Assembly: GCA_020852515.1 (NCBI GenBank)
Contig: JADZAS010000015.1
Coordinates: forward strand, 186,001 to 250,000
Length of the DNA: 64,000 bases
Reading direction: 5' to 3'
DNA from: Phycisphaerales bacterium
GTDB taxonomy: Bacteria > Planctomycetota > Phycisphaerae > Phycisphaerales > UBA5793
The notes beneath the pieces were generated by a model, which saw only the letters and a program-made list of their open reading frames with translations, made no database searches and had not been told where the DNA came from. This document shows positions 60,701 to 64,000 of the stretch, in pieces (the first letter of the stretch is position 1; each line of letters begins with the position of its first letter). The position numbers and the translations under genes were made by a program.

Positions 60701-61320
60701 GTGTGGCTGCCCTGGAAGGCAAAGCGCGTGAAGAAGAGCGTCCGGCCGGCCTCGTCGAAGACGCCCTGCGAAGCCTGGGCCAGGGGCAGGAGCGTCACTT
60801 CGAGCGACTCCGGATCGACCGTCGCCAACTGGTGGCCGGGCAGTGTGGAATAAGCCGACGTGCGGTACATCACCTTGCCATCGCGCGTCCAGCCCACGAC
60901 GTAATCGCGCATGCCGTCAAAGGTCAGCCGCGTGGGCAGGCCGCCGGTCGCGGGCATGACGTAGACCTCGGTGGGCCCTTCGTATTGCGCGGTAAAGGCG
61001 ATCCACTGTCCGTCGAAGGAGATGGCGGGGTTGGTCTCGTCACCGTGATGGGTCGTCAGTCGCCCGGCCCGCCCGCCCGCCAGCGGCACGGACCACAGAT
61101 CACCCTCCGCACAGAAGACGAGCAAATCACCCCGCACCGCCGGGTATTGGTAGTAGCCCACGGGCGCCTGCTCGACGCGCTGCGGCGCCGAAGTCACCTG
61201 CGCCGTCGTCGCCGCGGCGTCCTGCACACCGGCCCGCCCGCGCTGGGCGCAGGCGACGTTGAGCAGGATCAGCAGGCTGCACAGAAGGCTCTTCAAGCCG
61301 GCGGATTCGTTGAGATTCAT
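57796..61320 (-). CDS. Tricorn-like protease (S41)
   Basis: 1174 residues. Signal segment (LLCSLLILLNVACA), so exported. A WD40-like tandem propeller fills the first ~700 residues (repeated SPDGKYLA and SWSADSRYLAYSA-type strands). A PDZ segment follows, and then the S41 catalytic domain, with the nucleophile in STASDGEAF (about 1053). The middle carries an unusual run of Glu/Lys/Gln, about 70 residues, with several Pro (from EEKKQEEAEKKQKK). Tricorn relatives degrade peptides from the proteasome or in the periplasm. The ATG at 61320 has GGAG about nine bases upstream. Confidence 0.88.
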   Translation of the reverse strand: MNLNESAGLKSLLCSLLILLNVACAQRGRAGVQDAAATTAQVTSAPQRVEQAPVGYYQYPAVRGDLLVFCAEGDLWSVPLAGGRAGRLTTHHGDETNPAISFDGQWIAFTAQYEGPTEVYVMPATGGLPTRLTFDGMRDYVVGWTRDGKVMYRTSAYSTLPGHQLATVDPESLEVTLLPLAQASQGVFDEAGRTLFFTRFAFQGSHTKRYAGGTAQDLWRYNLGDEEAAPLTADYDGTSRDAMWARGRVYFASDRDGTMNIWSMKPDGGDMQQHTRHVGWDVKEPSCDGTHIVYQLGADIRALDLANGADALIAIGLTSDFDQQRERWVTSPMDYLTAAHISPDGDRVALTARGEVFVAPVGPGRLMTITRDKSARHRDARFLPDGDRVLTLSDESGEVEFWTYPANGLGESKQLTSGAEILRWEGVPSPDGKYLAHHDKKQRLWLYEFETGQDKVIDEITDSFWDAFTGLTWSADSRYLAYSALAPNTFQQVKIYDVTGAAVHDVTSDRYDSYSPAWSKDGKCLYFLSDRTFRSWTGSPWGPRSPQPYFPETTKIYYLALGLDQRSPFAPDNELIKEEKKQEEAEKKQKKQQEKEQKKEEQEQPAPTEQPDEVVDPPARQDETAEPPAESPQEPAEEDNADEKEEEEPFTIVWDGLAERLYEAPVAAANMSGLFIAGERLYWFERPPGPDQQPEMKTMSITNKSPKPETFASGVSMGELSKDGKKILLRKGSTLYVVDAGASAALKSENEVNLSGWALNFDPRIEWRQMFTEAWRLERDYFYDPGMHGVDWQAMREKYLPLVDRVTTRAELSDLLAQMVGEVSALHIFVYGGDLRRGEESIGIATLGARLVRDAQAGGWRVEHIYETDPDEPSSRSPLDEPGVDVVEGDLITMVNGVSLADPGANLASLLRYKAGQQVRLRVVHQDGDATTERDVIVQPIPSQAERNLRYDEWEYTRRQRVQEQGDGEIGYVHLRSMGGGDIGQWTRDFFPVFDRKGLIIDVRHNTGGNIDSWILGQLMRRAWMYWSGRHGETAWNMQYAFHGHMVVLCDESTASDGEAFAEGFRRLGLGKVIGTRTWGGEIWLSSSNALVDTGIATAAEFGVYGPEGEWLIEGRGVEPDIIVDNPPHETFNGADAQLDVAIEHLLQRIAEEPVEVPPQPRKPVKASPDNRRK

Positions 61321-61423
61321 CGAGAGGTGCTCCACTGACGACATTTCCATGGCGATGCGATGGGTCCACGCTTGCCGCCACGTTAGCCGCGCCAACGAGC
61401 GGAAGACTAGAATCATCAACGAT

Positions 61424-62299
61424 ATGGCTGCGACTGACAATGCTTCGAACGAGCGGATCAGCCTGCGAACCATCCGGAAGATGATGGTCGAGGGACGCCG
61501 CTTTGCGTGCCTGACCTGCTATGACGCGACCACCGCCCGATGGATGGAGCGAGCGGGCCTGCCCATGCTGCTCGTGGGTGACACGCTGGCGGAGATGGTG
61601 CTCGGCCACGATCAGACCTACTACGCCGGGATGGACATCATGGTCGCGCTCACGGCGGCCGTGCGTCGCGGCGCGCCCAACGTCATGCTCATGGCCGACA
61701 TGCCTTTCATGAGTTACCAGGCCGACGACGCCGAGGCGATGCGCAACGCGGCCCGCTTCATGACGCAGGCCGGAGCGGATCTCGTGAAGATCGAGGTGGA
61801 TCGCTCGTTTGCTCCGCTGGTCGAGAAGATGGCCCGCGCGGGCATCCCCGTGGTTGCGCACATCGGTTCACGGCCCCAGCAGACCAAACTCTCGGGCGGC
61901 TACCGCTCGGTCGGCCGCACGCCCGAGGAGGCGATGCGCCTCATCGCCGACGCCCGCGCGCTCGAGGCGGCCGGAGCGGTGATGCTGCTCATCGAAGCCA
62001 CGCCCGCGGAAGTGGCGCACGAGATCGTGCAGGGTTCGACGATACCGGTCATCGGCTGCGGGGCCGGGCCGTCGTGTCACGGACAGGTGATCGTGCTGCA
62101 CGACCTGCTGGGTCTGACGGACTGGCAGCCCAAGTTCGCCCCGCCGGTGGCTGACTTCGGCCACGAACTCGTCAAGGCCGTCAAGACCTGGATGGATAAG
62201 GTCGATCGCAACGATCTGGGAGAACATCCCTACCAGATGGTAAAGCCCGAGGGGCACGATGCGGCGCCGCGCCGCCCGCCCACGCCCGCGGCGCGATAG
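61424..62299 (+). CDS. panB: 3-methyl-2-oxobutanoate hydroxymethyltransferase
   Basis: 291 residues. It transfers a hydroxymethyl group from methylene-tetrahydrofolate to ketoisovalerate in pantothenate (CoA) synthesis. Conserved blocks: MLLVGDTLAEMVLGH, VMLMADMPFMSY and VKIEVD, which supply the metal and substrate acids; then VAHIGSRPQ and PVIGCGAGP. A TAGAAT box lies ten bases before the ATG. Divergent from the tricorn-like gene. panC is not in the window. Confidence 0.93.
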   Translation: MAATDNASNERISLRTIRKMMVEGRRFACLTCYDATTARWMERAGLPMLLVGDTLAEMVLGHDQTYYAGMDIMVALTAAVRRGAPNVMLMADMPFMSYQADDAEAMRNAARFMTQAGADLVKIEVDRSFAPLVEKMARAGIPVVAHIGSRPQQTKLSGGYRSVGRTPEEAMRLIADARALEAAGAVMLLIEATPAEVAHEIVQGSTIPVIGCGAGPSCHGQVIVLHDLLGLTDWQPKFAPPVADFGHELVKAVKTWMDKVDRNDLGEHPYQMVKPEGHDAAPRRPPTPAAR

Positions 62300-62321
62300 G
62301 ACGCCGCGCAGGAGTTTGTCG

Positions 62322-63749
62322 TTGAATACGCGGGGACTGCATCGATACGCACCGAGCGTGGTGGTGATGATCGCCGCCGCGGTGGTGCTGCTGGCGGGCC
62401 CGATGCTCGTCGATCGCCTGCAGTACTCCGAAGAAGCGCTGACCACGCGCGTGGCCCGGCAGGAACTGCGATCCTCGTCACTCCTGGCGCAGATGAACAA
62501 CACCTTCGAGAGCATCGCCCGGGCGGTGGAGCCCAGCGTCGTGCACATTACCGTGCAGCGCAGCAGCCGCGGCATGCTCTCCTCGCTTCCTTCGCAGGGC
62601 AGCGGCTGGGTCTATGACGACCAGGGCCACATCGTCACCAACTACCACGTCATCGCCGACGCATCGCGCATCGAAGTGCGATTTGTGGATGGCCTGCCGC
62701 ACACGGCCAAGGTCGTCGGCGGCGATGAGAGCACCGACATCGCCGTACTCCGCATCGACGGCCGGCGCGTGGTCCCCATCCTCCGCGCCACCGACACGAG
62801 CGTGCGGCAGGGCGATCTCGTCTTCGCGTTCGGCTCGCCGTTCGGTTTTGAGGGGTCGATGTCGTTCGGCATCGTCTCGGGGCAGGGGCGCCAGGCGCAC
62901 CTCAACAGCGGGGGCGGGTACGAGAACTACATCCAGACCGACGCCGCCATCAACCCCGGCAACTCGGGCGGGCCGCTGACCAACATCTACGGCGAACTGG
63001 TCGGCATGAACATGGCCATCGCGGTCGATCCCAAGGACCCGATCCGCAGCGGCCGCTTTACGGGCGTGGGTCTGGCCATTCCGCTGGACATCATCGAGTT
63101 TGCCGTCGAGCAGATCATCGCCGGCGTGCCCATTCAGCGCGGCGGGCTGGGCGTCGAACTGCGCGACCTGCCGAGCGACGAGGCACTGATCGCCGAACTT
63201 GGCCTGCCTGAATCGGGCGTGCTCATTGAATCCGTGTCGCAGGGTTCTCCCGCCGAAGCCGCAGGATTGCAGCCCGGCGACGTGATTCTCCAAGCCTTCG
63301 GCCAATCCGCGATACGCATGGACACCTTGCGCACCATGATCCACAACCTGCGGCCCGGTTCGGTGGTGCGGCTGCAGGTCTGGCGCGACAAGCAACTCGT
63401 CCCCATCGACGTCGTGCTGGGAGACTGGTCGCTTATCGACTTGCGCAACCGGCTCGAGGATCTCGGCCTGGCCGCCAGCGCGCTCACCGCCGAACAGGCC
63501 CGCGCCGCCGGCCTGCCGGCCGTCACCGGCGTGCGCCTCGAGCGCGTCGAGCCGGGCCTGATTGCCGAGCGGCTGGGTCTGACGACTTCGATGATCGTGC
63601 TCGAAGTGGGCGGCAAACCTGTTGCCTCGGTCGCCGATCTCGTCAAGGGCCTGGATCCGCTCAGCCGGGGCGAAGCGGTTGACATGGTCTACCTGGGCAG
63701 CGACGGTCAGCGCCGCACGCGCACCCTTCACGTCGGGCAGGGCTGGTAG
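62322..63749 (+). CDS. HtrA/DegQ-type serine protease
   Basis: 475 residues from the TTG at 62322. An N-terminal membrane anchor (YAPSVVVMIAAAVVLLAGPM) is followed by the S1C protease domain with the triad: His in NYHVIADA (about 107), Asp in STDIAVLRI (about 138) and Ser in NPGNSGGPL (about 216). Two PDZ domains follow (about 300-370 and 400-470). HtrA proteases degrade misfolded periplasmic proteins. The TTG start has GGAG seven bases upstream and follows the panB stop by 22 bases; an ATG at 62259 in another frame overlap with panB is the alternative. Confidence 0.87.
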   Translation: MNTRGLHRYAPSVVVMIAAAVVLLAGPMLVDRLQYSEEALTTRVARQELRSSSLLAQMNNTFESIARAVEPSVVHITVQRSSRGMLSSLPSQGSGWVYDDQGHIVTNYHVIADASRIEVRFVDGLPHTAKVVGGDESTDIAVLRIDGRRVVPILRATDTSVRQGDLVFAFGSPFGFEGSMSFGIVSGQGRQAHLNSGGGYENYIQTDAAINPGNSGGPLTNIYGELVGMNMAIAVDPKDPIRSGRFTGVGLAIPLDIIEFAVEQIIAGVPIQRGGLGVELRDLPSDEALIAELGLPESGVLIESVSQGSPAEAAGLQPGDVILQAFGQSAIRMDTLRTMIHNLRPGSVVRLQVWRDKQLVPIDVVLGDWSLIDLRNRLEDLGLAASALTAEQARAAGLPAVTGVRLERVEPGLIAERLGLTTSMIVLEVGGKPVASVADLVKGLDPLSRGEAVDMVYLGSDGQRRTRTLHVGQGW

Positions 63750-63773
63750 TCGCAGGAAATCGACGCTCCGGCA

Positions 63774-63786
63774 GCGGATGATCCGC
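63774..63786. other. Short palindrome just before the glycerate kinase start
   Basis: GCGGAT-g-ATCCGC, perfect arms of 6 with a single central base, ending one base before the ATG at 63788. It covers the ribosome-binding position, so it could be an operator or a translation-hindering hairpin. Confidence 0.3.
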
Positions 63787-63787
63787 C

Positions 63788-64000
63788 ATGCGATTTCTCA
63801 TCGCGCCTGATGGGTTCAAGGAATCGATGTCGCCGGCTGAGGCGGCCGCGGCGATCGCCAGGGGCGCCGCGGCGGCGTCGCCCGAAGCCGAACTCGATCT
63901 GTGTCCGATCGCCGACGGCGGCGAGGGCACCGTCGAAGCGATCGTGAACGCCACGGGAGGCGCGATGCGCACCACCGCCGTGCGCGGCCCGCTGCCGGGA
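63788..64000 (+). CDS. Glycerate kinase (3' truncated by the window edge)
   Basis: The visible 71 residues begin MRFLIAPDGFKESMSPAEAA and include CPIADGGEGTVEAIV, the conserved N-terminal blocks of the GarK/GlxK family of glycerate kinases. The remainder lies beyond the window. It phosphorylates D-glycerate. It follows the HtrA-type gene by 38 bases on the same strand. The family assignment is firm, but whether it makes 2- or 3-phosphoglycerate cannot be decided. Confidence 0.85.
   Translation, partial: MRFLIAPDGFKESMSPAEAAAAIARGAAAASPEAELDLCPIADGGEGTVEAIVNATGGAMRTTAVRGPLPG

Noticed and set aside
1-64000. tRNA, rRNA, CRISPR arrays, insertion sequences, integrases, phage genes
   Set aside because: I looked in the intergenic gaps and at the predicted proteins and saw no tRNA-like cloverleaf, repeat-spacer array, terminal inverted repeats or transposase motifs. 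A dedicated search (tRNAscan, CRISPR finder, IS database) was not possible.

Overview
The window is about 64 kb of high-GC, densely coding bacterial chromosome that most resembles a planctomycete of the Phycisphaerae type. The evidence is a giant secreted protein with the planctomycete LEPR-XLL signature, a pseudopilin of the planctomycete H-X9-DG kind, membrane proteins ending in a CxxCGY...CPECG zinc ribbon, a tricorn-like protease, VWA/BatA-type envelope proteins, and an outer membrane shown by an LptD homologue and a separate beta-barrel porin. I see no transposase, integrase, phage gene, CRISPR array, tRNA or rRNA, and no gene-free stretch longer than 300 bases.

Layout. 1-8.8 kb: end of an unknown gene, a pseudopilin, a membrane-anchored protein, the three-gene proton-translocating transhydrogenase operon (pntA1-pntA2-pntB, minus strand), a secreted DNRLRE-type protein, small lipoproteins, a DUF6159-like membrane protein and dapB. 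8.8-10.7 kb: c-di-AMP genes cdaA-cdaR, in one minus-strand run with dapB. 10.8-17 kb: rplU (L21) without rpmA, a HIT protein, an SGNH hydrolase and two overlapping VWA envelope proteins. 17-27 kb: lptD, a sugar epimerase/dehydratase of the CapD/FlaA1 family, a polyprenyl diphosphate synthase, an M16 peptidase and recQ. 27-37 kb: a heme-centred locus with an outer-membrane porin, a decaheme cytochrome c carrying an LVIVD-type propeller, and a divergent LEPR-XLL protein with two GlcG/HbpS-like heme-binding domains. 37-54 kb: secreted unknowns, pssA, a glycosyltransferase, a PLP class IV enzyme, a sialate O-acetylesterase, a two-domain adenylate-kinase-like/deoxyribosyltransferase-like protein, a C25 peptidase, apt, and an rsmD/methyltransferase/dehydrogenase-like run. 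54-64 kb: L-lactate dehydrogenase, PEP carboxylase, a tricorn-like protease, panB, an HtrA protease and the start of a glycerate kinase.

Together the genes describe a chemoorganotroph with a diderm envelope. NADPH/NADH balancing (pnt), anaplerosis (ppc), lactate fermentation (ldh) and CoA, lysine/DAP, isoprenoid and phospholipid biosynthesis lie beside a large set of secreted and envelope proteins. The porin-cytochrome pair suggests electron transfer at or across the outer membrane.

The parts most worth following up are the heme locus (26.9-37.1 kb), the AdkA-like/NDT-like fusion (45.5-46.6 kb), a D-2-hydroxyacid dehydrogenase homologue lacking all three catalytic residues (51.4-52.5 kb), a diadenylate cyclase with an altered DGA motif (9.8-10.7 kb), and a recurrent TANNNT box 5-8 bases before start codons that suggests leaderless mRNAs. 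Everything rests on reading the sequence and on remembered family motifs; no database search was run.
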